The notes below the pieces were generated by a model, which was not told the origin of the DNA, searched no databases, and was given only the letters and a program-made list of their open reading frames with translations. A stretch of 64,000 nucleotides of DNA from Bacillus spongiae (GTDB lineage: Bacteria; Bacillota; Bacilli; Bacillales; Bacillaceae_K). Location: NCBI RefSeq assembly GCF_037120725.1, contig NZ_JBBAXC010000004.1, forward strand, positions 62,001-126,000, read 5' to 3'. Both the position numbers and the translations under genes were made by a program. How positions within the stretch are numbered: the first letter of the stretch is position 1; every line of letters begins with the position of its first letter. This document shows positions 8,864 to 16,654 of this stretch, piece after piece.

Positions 8864-9568
8864 TTAACTGAGCCTTATTTTTAGCATCGAATGAGCATTT
8901 TGCTGAAATTCATATGAGACTTTAACCTCTTCGACTGTACAACCGTTATTCGTCAAATAATGGATTATTTTATCTAAATGCTCATATCGTTTTCCTTCTA
9001 AATCAACTAACGGAAAAATACGAACTTCTTTTTTTGTCACCCTCAATAATTCATCTAGCGTTGTTATGTGAAATTGATAATCTAATCGGTCAGCATATGT
9101 AAATAGAAAATGAGCAGAAAGAACAATATCAAATTCCCCATCCCCAAACGGCAAAGAAGGCAGCGTCACCGGAACGTATTGTTCACTTGACTGCTTCATA
9201 TCATTCGTACAATCTTTTAAAGCACTCAATCGGTGATTCTTAAGATTTTCTACATTTTTAAAATAATTCCATCTATAATTACTTTTTACTTTTTCCATAT
9301 GTTCCATAGCGTGTTCAATATCCTGAAGGCCTTTGTTATGAAGTTCTTCACCCGAATGATAATACGCAATATCACAGCCTGTTATATCTATACCTAATTG
9401 ATTCCCTGTAGCAGTAAAAGAACAAGCTCCTGATGGACAATCCAATACTTTTTTTCCACTCAATTCTTCAACCGAAAGAGAAAACATATCCAAATACTCT
9501 TTAAACGTTCTCCCAATAAAAATAATTCGATCTAAATCTAGCTTTTTACGTTGCTCAGCTATACTCAT
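8864..9568 (-). CDS. Class I SAM-dependent methyltransferase
   Basis: A 234-residue protein with motif I as KVLDCPSGACSFT (about residues 39-51), a motif II region at DITGCDIAY, and motif IV-like GEFDIVLSAHFLF (about 147-159). The D-C-P-S-G variant of the usual D-x-G-x-G loop is atypical but keeps the final small residues. The start ATG follows GGTGAG at 4 nt. No cofactor-independent clue points to the methyl acceptor, and its neighbours do not form a clear pathway with it. Confidence 0.78.
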   Translation of the reverse strand: MSIAEQRKKLDLDRIIFIGRTFKEYLDMFSLSVEELSGKKVLDCPSGACSFTATGNQLGIDITGCDIAYYHSGEELHNKGLQDIEHAMEHMEKVKSNYRWNYFKNVENLKNHRLSALKDCTNDMKQSSEQYVPVTLPSLPFGDGEFDIVLSAHFLFTYADRLDYQFHITTLDELLRVTKKEVRIFPLVDLEGKRYEHLDKIIHYLTNNGCTVEEVKVSYEFQQNAHSMLKIRLS

Positions 9569-9744
9569 CTAACTCACCACTTATTATAAGAATTATATGA
9601 ATAATATCACAGCCTATTAGAAATAAAAAGATTACTTCCTTCTATTAATCAAATACAATCTTAGTCAAATAAATGATTTGATTAAGAGCTCTCCTCCATC
9701 CTTTAAAAAGTTTAAAGATGTTTATGTTTTCGAAAATAAATTTT

Positions 9745-10641
9745 TTAAGCTAAGGCACCATCCCACGCTAATTTAAACTCTTTAATACTATCGTATCTCA
9801 TATCCCTATCTTCACTAACTGCACGTAAAGCTATTTCGTAAAGGGTTGTTCCGGCATCCCATTTTGAGAATGAATGGTCCGTTTCTCCACCTAATACACT
9901 AAATGCAATAGCGCCCATTGTGAATACATTCGTTTTTGCATCTATAGGTGCACCTAAGGTAAATTCTTCTGGTGCTTTTGAGCGTTTTGCCCCCCAAAAA
10001 TTCTTCCCTATATCATTTACCGATGGAGCTTTCCGGTAGAAGTCGATATCACATATTTTTGTACAATCGTTCGAAAAATCATATAAGATACTTCCATCAT
10101 AAAAATCTACAGCTACATACCCTTTTGATTCGACGAAAGCATGAAACGAAAAGATCGTATCTAAAGACTTCAACCGCTTCTCAATAGGCAAATGTCTATA
10201 CCGAAAGAATGGTGATTTAGGATGATTGTATTTTGCTGGAGGTGGAAATGACCAATGTGAATGTAAGCACTCCCCTTCGAACCATTCAAATACAGCTACA
10301 TACCCACTCTTCACAGAAAAGTGATCAACCAACTCGATTAAATGTGGATGTTTTAATGTACTATATAATGGAATGGCTTTCTTTAACCGGGTTACGGCAT
10401 CTTGTGGATTCCCCGAAAAGTCTAATGGCCTTGAACCTGCAAATTTAACAAATCTTTTTTTGCCATCCCTCTCAAGTCCAAAGCAAATATTACCTGAATC
10501 TTGTTCATCAAATACACTAAATACATGACCGAGGGAATGTAACCATTCAAAGTCATGTTTTTCTTGAAGCTGAAACGTAACATCGTTTAAAGAAATTCTT
10601 ACTGGATTATTTTTTTCTGTTTTATTACCTATCTGATTCAT
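9745..10641 (-). CDS. Divergent Ser/Thr protein kinase-like protein
   Basis: A 298-residue cytoplasmic protein with a protein-kinase fold. The beta-3 lysine is K66 (RFVKFAG). STLKHPHLIELVDHF matches the region before the hinge, and VFEWFEGECL matches the hinge. The catalytic loop reads VAVDFYDGSILYD in place of HRDLKPxN, so Asp is kept but His-Arg is lost. The metal loop reads CDIDF instead of DFG. SKAPEEF matches APE. No transmembrane helix or PASTA domain is present, unlike PrkC. AAGGAG lies 5 nt before the ATG. It may be an active, atypical kinase or a pseudokinase. It is divergent from the riboswitch unit. Confidence 0.8.
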   Translation of the reverse strand: MNQIGNKTEKNNPVRISLNDVTFQLQEKHDFEWLHSLGHVFSVFDEQDSGNICFGLERDGKKRFVKFAGSRPLDFSGNPQDAVTRLKKAIPLYSTLKHPHLIELVDHFSVKSGYVAVFEWFEGECLHSHWSFPPPAKYNHPKSPFFRYRHLPIEKRLKSLDTIFSFHAFVESKGYVAVDFYDGSILYDFSNDCTKICDIDFYRKAPSVNDIGKNFWGAKRSKAPEEFTLGAPIDAKTNVFTMGAIAFSVLGGETDHSFSKWDAGTTLYEIALRAVSEDRDMRYDSIKEFKLAWDGALA

Positions 10642-10962
10642 TTAATCTCCTTAATTTTATCCCTGTTTAGATTTTCCTCATAAAGCAATTGCCTATTCAA
10701 ACCTACCATTTTTTACTAACTTAATCTAGAGTATGATTGTAAGAGAAGCCTGCCCTCATTTCATTAGGTCGAATGAACAACCTTTTTCAACAACTATTCT
10801 TTCAAAAATAATAGTAAAAGCTTCTAGTATTGGCTCTTTTGTTATTAACCTTAGTTGCGAATTAAAGATAGAACATGAAATCACAATGATACTAAGTACC
10901 CACATTCATACAGGCCTATATTACTCTTTTTTAACTAATTGAGAATCTTTTACGATAAACAA
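10642..10962. other. Intergenic, 321 nt, no gene seen
   Basis: Spacer between the kinase-like gene (minus) and the promoter of the manganese riboswitch (plus). It must hold the kinase promoter, but no clear -35/-10 pair stood out. A 69-codon plus-strand frame here lacks a ribosome site. Confidence 0.4.
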
Positions 10963-10992
10963 TTGACAGACCTTAAAGGTTTATTTTATGAT
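10963..10992 (+). promoter_or_regulatory. SigA-type promoter of the riboswitch transcript
   Basis: TTGACA (10963-10968) and TATGAT (10987-10992) are separated by 18 bp. The predicted start at about 10999 leaves only a short lead before the aptamer at 11018. Confidence 0.75.
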
Positions 10993-11017
10993 TAATTTAA
11001 TTAATCAAATATCATCT

Positions 11018-11178
11018 CCTAAAGGGGAGTAGCTTTTACAGCAAAGTCGTCAATACGGAGTATTACACTCTCGGCTTTGTTGGCGACGGTACATGACGTT
11101 GTTAGCAAGACCTTTATCAGTTGGTAAAGGTCTTTATGTGTAAAAAAACCTTTACCAACAATGGTAAAGGTTTTTTTT
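11018..11178 (+). ncRNA. yybP-ykoY manganese riboswitch with terminator platform
   Basis: The aptamer shows the family landmarks in order: AAAGGGGAGTAGC (11021-11033), TCGTCAATACGGAG (11048-11060), CGGCTTTGTTGGCGACGG (11072-11089) and AGCAAGACCTTTA (11104-11116). P1 is TAAAGG (11020-11025) with CCTTTA (11111-11116). Downstream, GGTAAAGGTCT (11123-11133) can pair back with the 3' arm of P1, or forward with ACCTTTACC (11148-11156). That last segment is also the 5' arm of a terminator whose 3' arm (TGGTAAAGG, 11162-11170) runs into eight Ts. This predicts that Mn2+ stabilises P1 and turns the downstream gene on. Confidence 0.92.
11142..11178 (+). terminator. Riboswitch-controlled terminator
   Basis: A 16-bp stem (arms 11142-11157 and 11162-11177) with an ACAA loop and a T8 tract that partly pairs with the A-rich 5' arm. 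It is the OFF structure of the manganese riboswitch and lies 102 nt before the regulated ATG. Confidence 0.9.
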
Positions 11179-11279
11179 ATAAGATGGCGTTCAATGTCAT
11201 TCACAAGCCCCATTTTGATGATTTCTAGATTACGAATACTATTTGTGAAACAATAAACTTAAGATAGGAGATAGTTTTA

Positions 11280-11561
11280 ATGACCATTAAACGAATGAAA
11301 ATGATTCCTTGTCATTGTGAAGGTACTCTACCATACTGTGATACATGTGGTGGTTCAGGAAGATTGAATGCAAAACATAATCAAGCAATAGCAGAAGAAA
11401 TAGATCATATTGAACAACTCGTTGCACTTCAACCAGCACCGAATGTAAAAGCAAATGATAAACACTTAATCTATTCTATTGTAAAACAATTTCTTGGGAA
11501 CATGAACATTACCGTGAAGATGGAAAATAAAACGTACAAGATCACTTTTACGACTATTTAA
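11280..11561 (+). CDS. Small Cys-motif protein under Mn riboswitch
   Basis: A 93-residue cytoplasmic protein that I do not recognise. The N-terminus carries C11-x-C13 and C20-x-x-C23 followed by GGSG, which looks like a partial DnaJ-type CxxCxGxG zinc site. An alpha-helical part (NQAIAEEIDHIEQLVAL) follows, then a basic beta-rich C-terminus (MNITVKMENKTYKITF). TAGGAGAT lies 6 nt before the ATG. It is the only gene downstream of the riboswitch, so it should respond to manganese. Usual genes behind this riboswitch are exporters such as MntP, TerC-type or P-type ATPases. A metal-buffering or metal-sensing role is possible but not shown. Confidence 0.85.
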   Translation: MTIKRMKMIPCHCEGTLPYCDTCGGSGRLNAKHNQAIAEEIDHIEQLVALQPAPNVKANDKHLIYSIVKQFLGNMNITVKMENKTYKITFTTI

Positions 11562-12055
11562 GATGCCTTTTATCTGCAAAAATGAAGATAAAGCCCCTTA
11601 GATAGAGATTAAAATATTGTAAGTACTAGGATTATAAAGTGTAATACAATAAGACTAAAAACGTTTTATGGGAACGATTAAAAGAAACAGCAGTTCTAGA
11701 CTATTATTTAGTTTAATTTCAACATACTCATCGTATATCTGTTTTTCCATTTCCCCCAGCGATTATTGTTAGTTTATTTGTTCTTTGAACACCAAATTAT
11801 AAACCCTTAAATAGCAGGCTTTTCAAGGGAGTCCGTCTAGAAAATCGCTGCAGGAAAAAAAATAAGAAAGTACTATACAAAAAAATGCTTTATTTGTATA
11901 TGTCTCATATAAAACCAACTTAACACCCTGTATTAATAAAAATAACTCTGTTCCCTTACTACTTGTGAGTGGCCATTTCACACTGAAAACTCTTATAACT
12001 CTTGTTTTCCATTGCTAGAGTTGTTATGACTTTCAAGTGAAATTAGCGGTGTGCA
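11562..12055. other. Intergenic, 494 nt, no gene seen
   Basis: Spacer between convergent genes. A long imperfect inverted repeat (about 11982-12041, arms starting CACTGAAA and ending TTTCAAGTG) precedes the propeller stop, but it lacks a T tract. A weak hairpin near 11569-11592 follows the Cys-motif gene. Nothing else was found. Confidence 0.4.
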
Positions 12056-14590
12056 CTATATACAATAAGCTTGAATTATTCCATTTGTTTGCGCTATAAA
12101 GCTATTATCATTTTCATTTACAATAATAGACCTATAGTACTCTTTAGAATCAAAAGCTTGACTATTTATCACGTCACCTTTTTCATTAATGGATGCTACC
12201 ATTTTGATGTGACTATTTGAAAGGGACCATAAGTACACCTGTTTTTTTGAAATCCATGTAACACTGTTTTCAGATGCTTTAGGAATAGAAGAATACTTCC
12301 ACTTTAGATTTCCATTAAGATCGTATCCCTTCAACTCAGTCTTTGTTAATACAGCAATGGTAGAACTAGCAGATGTAATAGATAAGACGTTCTCTTTTTC
12401 TTTTAACTCTACATTCTCTCTTAAATTTTGATCAAAAATTTTAATTGCTCTATTTCCAACTCTCAAAATCAGTTGTCCACTACTAATTTGATGAGCTTCG
12501 TTAATTGCTTCAGAAAATGTAAATTCTTTTTCAACCTCAACACTTTTAATTACGTATTTCTTTTTCCCTTTCCGTGTAATATAATAGCTGTTCGTGGCTA
12601 CATTGTTTAAACCCGCTCCAAACGGGGCAGAACTAACAGTTTGTCCATTTTCTTCGTCTATTGTTAACCCCCACCTCTTATTATCAATTAAATTTAAAAT
12701 ACCTTTCTTTCGTTCCGAACCCCTGTCTACAGAAAAATTCACCACTGCATTATAATGAGATGTAAAATTAAGATGATAGCCATGATGCTCGACCTTAATT
12801 TTATTCACCATTCTTCCTTCCTCAGAGTAAATCAAAATATATCCTGGAAGATACGTAATGTCACTTTCGGAAGGAGCGCTTGTGAAAATAAACTTTCCAT
12901 CAGGGGATAAGTACAATGAACTCATTGAAGAAAAAACATGATTTCTCCATATGACATCTCCCTCAAAGTCATAGCAAGTTAAATAGTGACTCATAGTATC
13001 TTTCATTAGTTCCTTGTCACTTAAATTTCTTAATTCATTACCAGATTTTCTTGGTCCCTTTTCAACCACATATATCCTTTTACTTTGAATGTCAATTTCT
13101 CTACTTCCAAACCAGTCCTCTTCACTTGTTACTTCCCACATTTGACGGAACCTTTTAGTCTCGGAAATCTCTACAGGTACTTCCGTTGTGACATCCATTT
13201 TGCTCTCTAGAATATTTTTCGACTCAAACTGCTTCCATACATGGTTGTCAGGGGCTAGCCAATAATATCCTTTTGTACTTATTCCACCGTCAAAAAATAC
13301 GTTCCTACCAGAGAAGGTAAACAACTCCATTCCTGGATGTCCCTCGGAACCAGTAATAAGGTTCCCTGTACCCTTCTCTAATTCGTACAAACGGTTGTCT
13401 TCACATATAACGATGTACTTTTCTTGATTAGGTATTAAAGATATAGTAGAAGCTTTTTTAGGAAGATTAGCTCCATAAATAAATTTTCCTTTTTTATTCA
13501 GCCAAAAAGTTTCTCCTGTATTAAACGAAACAATTAATTTATCATCTAACCACCTAATGTACCTACTTGAATTTTTGAAGGTATTAATCCAAACTAAATC
13601 CCCGTCTTTATTCCAAGCACTTACTCTACCTTTTTCTTCTAGAATAAATACCATATCTGTAGCAGGATCATGGGCAAATCCTGCAAATGGAGATGCAAAT
13701 GTCATACGTTTGAAACCCATCATAAATTGATTGGCAAGCTCTGTAGCATAGGCACTTATCGCTTCCTCTTCTGTCCGAGGTGAGGATAACGACTGCTGAA
13801 GCTGATTATATTTATTTTGCATTTCCCGCTCTTGTAATTCTCCAATAGAAATTCTAGTTTTAAGGTTCCCGTGAACATCTAATCGATACAATCTATCCAT
13901 ACTAGACACAAAAATATCAGTAGAATCAATTGATACCTCAAGTAAGTAAGGGGTAAATAAGAACTCTCCAAACACATTCACTATCTGCTCTTTAAATGAC
14001 ATTGCCCAGTTAAGTTTTCCGCTGTAATCAAAACAATACAACTCTCCTGGTCCATCGTAAGTTTCACGTGTTCCCACTAGCCAAAAATCATTGCCCATTG
14101 CAAAGTTAAATGGTTGCCACTCAAACTCAAAAATATGAAACTGTTTTGTTTCATGGTCAATCATAGCAACGCTTTCTTGTTTATGTAGAATGATTGCCTT
14201 TTCATTTGCAGTAGTAGCTCTCATCTTTTCTAATTTTGTATCTTTCAGTGGTATTTGCAGGACTTCTTTAGTTGAAGTGATTTCAATCGTGCCGGCTGCT
14301 TCTGCTACTATTATATTATCGGAATGATATAAGTTTCGGAATTGCCTGCGAGAGCGCTTTTCAAACCCTATTAATGTTGGATTTTGCTTCTCATATTTAA
14401 AAAACTCATCCCAAGAATCTTGTGAAGTAAAGTTGAGTTCACCTCCCAAATAGTGGTTGAACCTAGTCAATCGCACTTCACTTATAAAATCACTGCTATT
14501 CGGTTTGTTTTCTCCCATCCTTGATACTGTTTCATCCACGTTACTATTACTCGAGGTAATAAATTCCTTAATTGATTTAAAAATACTCAA
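12056..14590 (-). CDS. Large cytoplasmic beta-propeller protein
   Basis: An 844-residue protein without signal peptide or membrane helix. It contains repeated beta-propeller blades of the PQQ/WD-like type, each with a turn of the form D-x-x-G-x-L-x-W: FDYSGKLNWAM, NKDGDLVWINTF, DFEGDVIWRNHV, DLNGNLKWKY, and weaker copies such as DVHGNLKTRI and NEKGDVINSQ. At least two propellers would fit. Start is TTG at 14590 behind AAGGAT. It is probably a protein-interaction or ligand-binding scaffold; no enzyme motif is visible. It shares strand with the kinase-like gene but is about 1.4 kb away and not in its operon. Confidence 0.8.
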   Translation of the reverse strand: MSIFKSIKEFITSSNSNVDETVSRMGENKPNSSDFISEVRLTRFNHYLGGELNFTSQDSWDEFFKYEKQNPTLIGFEKRSRRQFRNLYHSDNIIVAEAAGTIEITSTKEVLQIPLKDTKLEKMRATTANEKAIILHKQESVAMIDHETKQFHIFEFEWQPFNFAMGNDFWLVGTRETYDGPGELYCFDYSGKLNWAMSFKEQIVNVFGEFLFTPYLLEVSIDSTDIFVSSMDRLYRLDVHGNLKTRISIGELQEREMQNKYNQLQQSLSSPRTEEEAISAYATELANQFMMGFKRMTFASPFAGFAHDPATDMVFILEEKGRVSAWNKDGDLVWINTFKNSSRYIRWLDDKLIVSFNTGETFWLNKKGKFIYGANLPKKASTISLIPNQEKYIVICEDNRLYELEKGTGNLITGSEGHPGMELFTFSGRNVFFDGGISTKGYYWLAPDNHVWKQFESKNILESKMDVTTEVPVEISETKRFRQMWEVTSEEDWFGSREIDIQSKRIYVVEKGPRKSGNELRNLSDKELMKDTMSHYLTCYDFEGDVIWRNHVFSSMSSLYLSPDGKFIFTSAPSESDITYLPGYILIYSEEGRMVNKIKVEHHGYHLNFTSHYNAVVNFSVDRGSERKKGILNLIDNKRWGLTIDEENGQTVSSAPFGAGLNNVATNSYYITRKGKKKYVIKSVEVEKEFTFSEAINEAHQISSGQLILRVGNRAIKIFDQNLRENVELKEKENVLSITSASSTIAVLTKTELKGYDLNGNLKWKYSSIPKASENSVTWISKKQVYLWSLSNSHIKMVASINEKGDVINSQAFDSKEYYRSIIVNENDNSFIAQTNGIIQAYCI

Positions 14591-14724
14591 ATTACAACAT
14601 CCTTATCCATTATTTTCTAAGACAATTATAATCCATAATAAGTACATAGTCTGTATCATTACGTCTAATTTATCTACTTATTCAAAAATGAGAACTTATT
14701 ATTAAAATTAGAGGGGTAATTCTT

Positions 14725-14862
14725 ATGCCGCTCGGAAGAATATTTACGGAAGGGAGACGTTTAATTCATGTCATTAATAAAGAAGATAAAGGTAGATCCG
14801 TGATCATTTGTATAATATATCTGCAAACATCTATCGTTGATGTCCAGGAAGCTACAAAATAG
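14725..14862 (+). CDS. Possible 45-residue protein
   Basis: A short frame with a plausible ribosome site (GAGGGG, 8 nt before ATG) in an otherwise empty 360-nt gap. The product starts MPLGRIFTEGRRLIHVINK and has mixed charged and hydrophobic residues. It has no recognised domain and no terminator. It may be a real small protein or a decayed end of a longer one. Confidence 0.35.
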   Translation: MPLGRIFTEGRRLIHVINKEDKGRSVIICIIYLQTSIVDVQEATK

Positions 14863-14950
14863 AACTATTGGTATTATTTATAAAAAATCATTAATAATAA
14901 TGCCTAAACCTTAAATCCTACGATAAAGTTAATCCAAGATGTTTTTCATA

Positions 14951-15283
14951 TTATAAATTGCGTTCATCTTTTTCTTGAAAGTAAATTACAATACTAATAA
15001 TAATCACTGGCAGAGAGCCTAGAAGTATACCAACTTTAAACCATATATCCTCAATAGTGGAGAAGGAGATTATATTAAATAATAGTAATACAGAATTTAT
15101 TAGATACATCTTCGTTCTTTCTGTGACGTTTAACTTAATTGCAATGAAATTAAACAAGAAAAACAATGAACAACCTAATAACGCAAGGGGAATTAGCGAT
15201 CCCGTTATCCCCATGGCTTCCCTGATAAAATAGGCAAATAGCCAACCAAGTAATATAACTCTAGTAAATTCATTATTTTCCAT
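14951..15283 (-). CDS. Small four-helix membrane protein
   Basis: A 110-residue protein with about four hydrophobic segments (VILLGWLFAYFI, SLIPLALLGCSLFFLF, MYLINSVLLLFNII, VGILLGSLPVIIISIVIYF) and a short charged tail (QEKDERNL). AAAGGAG lies 9 nt before the ATG. I recognise no family. An 11-bp inverted repeat lies about 47-77 nt upstream of the start and may be its operator. Confidence 0.7.
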   Translation of the reverse strand: MENNEFTRVILLGWLFAYFIREAMGITGSLIPLALLGCSLFFLFNFIAIKLNVTERTKMYLINSVLLLFNIISFSTIEDIWFKVGILLGSLPVIIISIVIYFQEKDERNL

Positions 15284-15329
15284 CTTCTTCTACTCCTTTC
15301 TATAGACTAAGTGGATGGTGGTCAGGATA

Positions 15330-15360
15330 CAATTTGTGAATTTTACCATTTCACAAATTG
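15330..15360. promoter_or_regulatory. Inverted repeat upstream of small membrane protein
   Basis: CAATTTGTGAA (15330-15340) and TTCACAAATTG (15350-15360) form perfect 11-bp arms with a 9-nt spacer, without a T tract. This suits a dimeric repressor site. No candidate regulator is adjacent. Confidence 0.45.
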
Positions 15361-15561
15361 TAATAGATATAATCCGTATAGTAATTATTATATGGTTATA
15401 ATTTGATTATAAGAACTTAGATAGTCATTCATCACCTACCTACCGTTAACACTATTGAAGATGGTAAATTCAAGCTAAATTAGGATTTCATAAAGGAATT
15501 GTGGAGCTATAAATAATGCTGCCCATCAATCTCGTTTTTAAATTTAAACCAGCAAAGACTA

Positions 15562-15620
15562 AAAAAGATCCTCCCTTTACCGTTTGAAGTTAATTTGAAA
15601 ATAAACGGTAAAGGGAGGAT
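15562..15620 (-). terminator. Strong terminator after lysozyme gene
   Basis: Perfect 18-bp arms (15568-15585 and 15603-15620, core CCTCCCTTTACCG) with a 17-nt loop. On the minus strand they run into CTTTTTTAG. It lies 66 nt after the stop of the GH25 gene. Confidence 0.88.
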
Positions 15621-15685
15621 TTAAGATACAAGGAGAAAATAGTAAAGAGAGAAAATGACATCACTATTAAAGAGAATACATAATA

Positions 15686-16447
15686 TTATAATCCGTATTC
15701 TTTAAACTCTTCTTCACTACCATGAAAAACATTGACATCAATGAACTTTTCTTCCCCTTTATAACCTTTTAATTGTTCTCGATCGGTGTACTGCCAAAAT
15801 GTCCAATCTCTATTATCTGGCAATGAAGGTGTCGTGATAACATCTCTTATCCAAATATCACATTGTTCAAAACTATTTTTTATGTACAAATCATATGCTT
15901 TTTTTGTCGTGTAAAGAATGACTCGTTTTCCATAATGCTCTTCTAGCATTTTTACCATTGTTTGAAGTTCTTTCTCTACTTGGTCGCGCTTTGGAGGATT
16001 TTTTTCTTTATCACCATAAAACTCAACATCCACCACTGGCGGTAAGGCCTCTTCATGAATTGGCACTGTGTTGATAAAGTTCTGTGCTTGCGTTTTTCCC
16101 TCACTGTCATAGCTGAAAAAATGATAGGCCCCAATACGTAAAGATGTACTTTCTGCATTTTTCCAATTTTCCTCGAAAAATTTATCAACAAACGAGCTTC
16201 CTTCAGTGGCTTTCATAAAAGCAAACTGTAAGCCTTGCTCCTGAAATTGTGCCCATTCTATATCCCCTTGATAGGCTGAAACATCAACACCTTTCACAGG
16301 ATAGTTTTTTGCAGTTGAAGCATTGGGAATGATAATCCCTTGATACCATAATAAAATCATCAAGAGTAACGCACTTATTAAAAACATAGTTGGATAAACG
16401 ATGAATTTGAACCTACTCTTTTTTATATCAACTTCTCTAATTTTCAA
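15686..16447 (-). CDS. Membrane-anchored GH25 lysozyme-like muramidase
   Basis: A 253-residue protein with an uncleaved N-terminal membrane anchor (about residues 15-40, FIVYPTMFLISALLLMILLW) and an external glycoside hydrolase 25 domain. Family marks are KGVDVSAYQGDIEW (about 52-65), FMKATEGSSF, GAYHFFS, the catalytic DVEFYG (about 140-145), and WTFWQYTDR near the end. It should cut the glycan strand of peptidoglycan. Start is TTG with AAGGGA 9 nt upstream. It is followed by a strong terminator. Its neighbours also act on the envelope. Confidence 0.92.
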   Translation of the reverse strand: MKIREVDIKKSRFKFIVYPTMFLISALLLMILLWYQGIIIPNASTAKNYPVKGVDVSAYQGDIEWAQFQEQGLQFAFMKATEGSSFVDKFFEENWKNAESTSLRIGAYHFFSYDSEGKTQAQNFINTVPIHEEALPPVVDVEFYGDKEKNPPKRDQVEKELQTMVKMLEEHYGKRVILYTTKKAYDLYIKNSFEQCDIWIRDVITTPSLPDNRDWTFWQYTDREQLKGYKGEEKFIDVNVFHGSEEEFKEYGL

Positions 16448-16654
16448 CCTCTCTCATCCCTTCCAAATCTACAATAAAGTGCATCGCATATCAAACCGCT
16501 TTAACTTACTAGTGAGCATCATTTTTCATCCAACTTATTGTACTGCTGTAAGTTCCTTGCGGTCAGTATGTCGATGACCACTTTTTACGGTACATAACTC
16601 TTCCTCTTACAGAAATGAACAGATTATTAAAGGGAGTCCATCCTCTTCGTAGTA

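Noticed and set aside
10733-10942. 69-codon plus-strand frame before the riboswitch promoter
   Set aside because: No ribosome site, no motif, and it ends before the TTGACA promoter that starts the real transcript.
11019-11213. 64-codon minus-strand frame (MGLVNDIERHLIKK) over the riboswitch
   Set aside because: The frame is the reverse complement of the yybP-ykoY aptamer and its hairpins. The RNA explains the sequence better, and the resemblance to Fur-regulated basic proteins is superficial.
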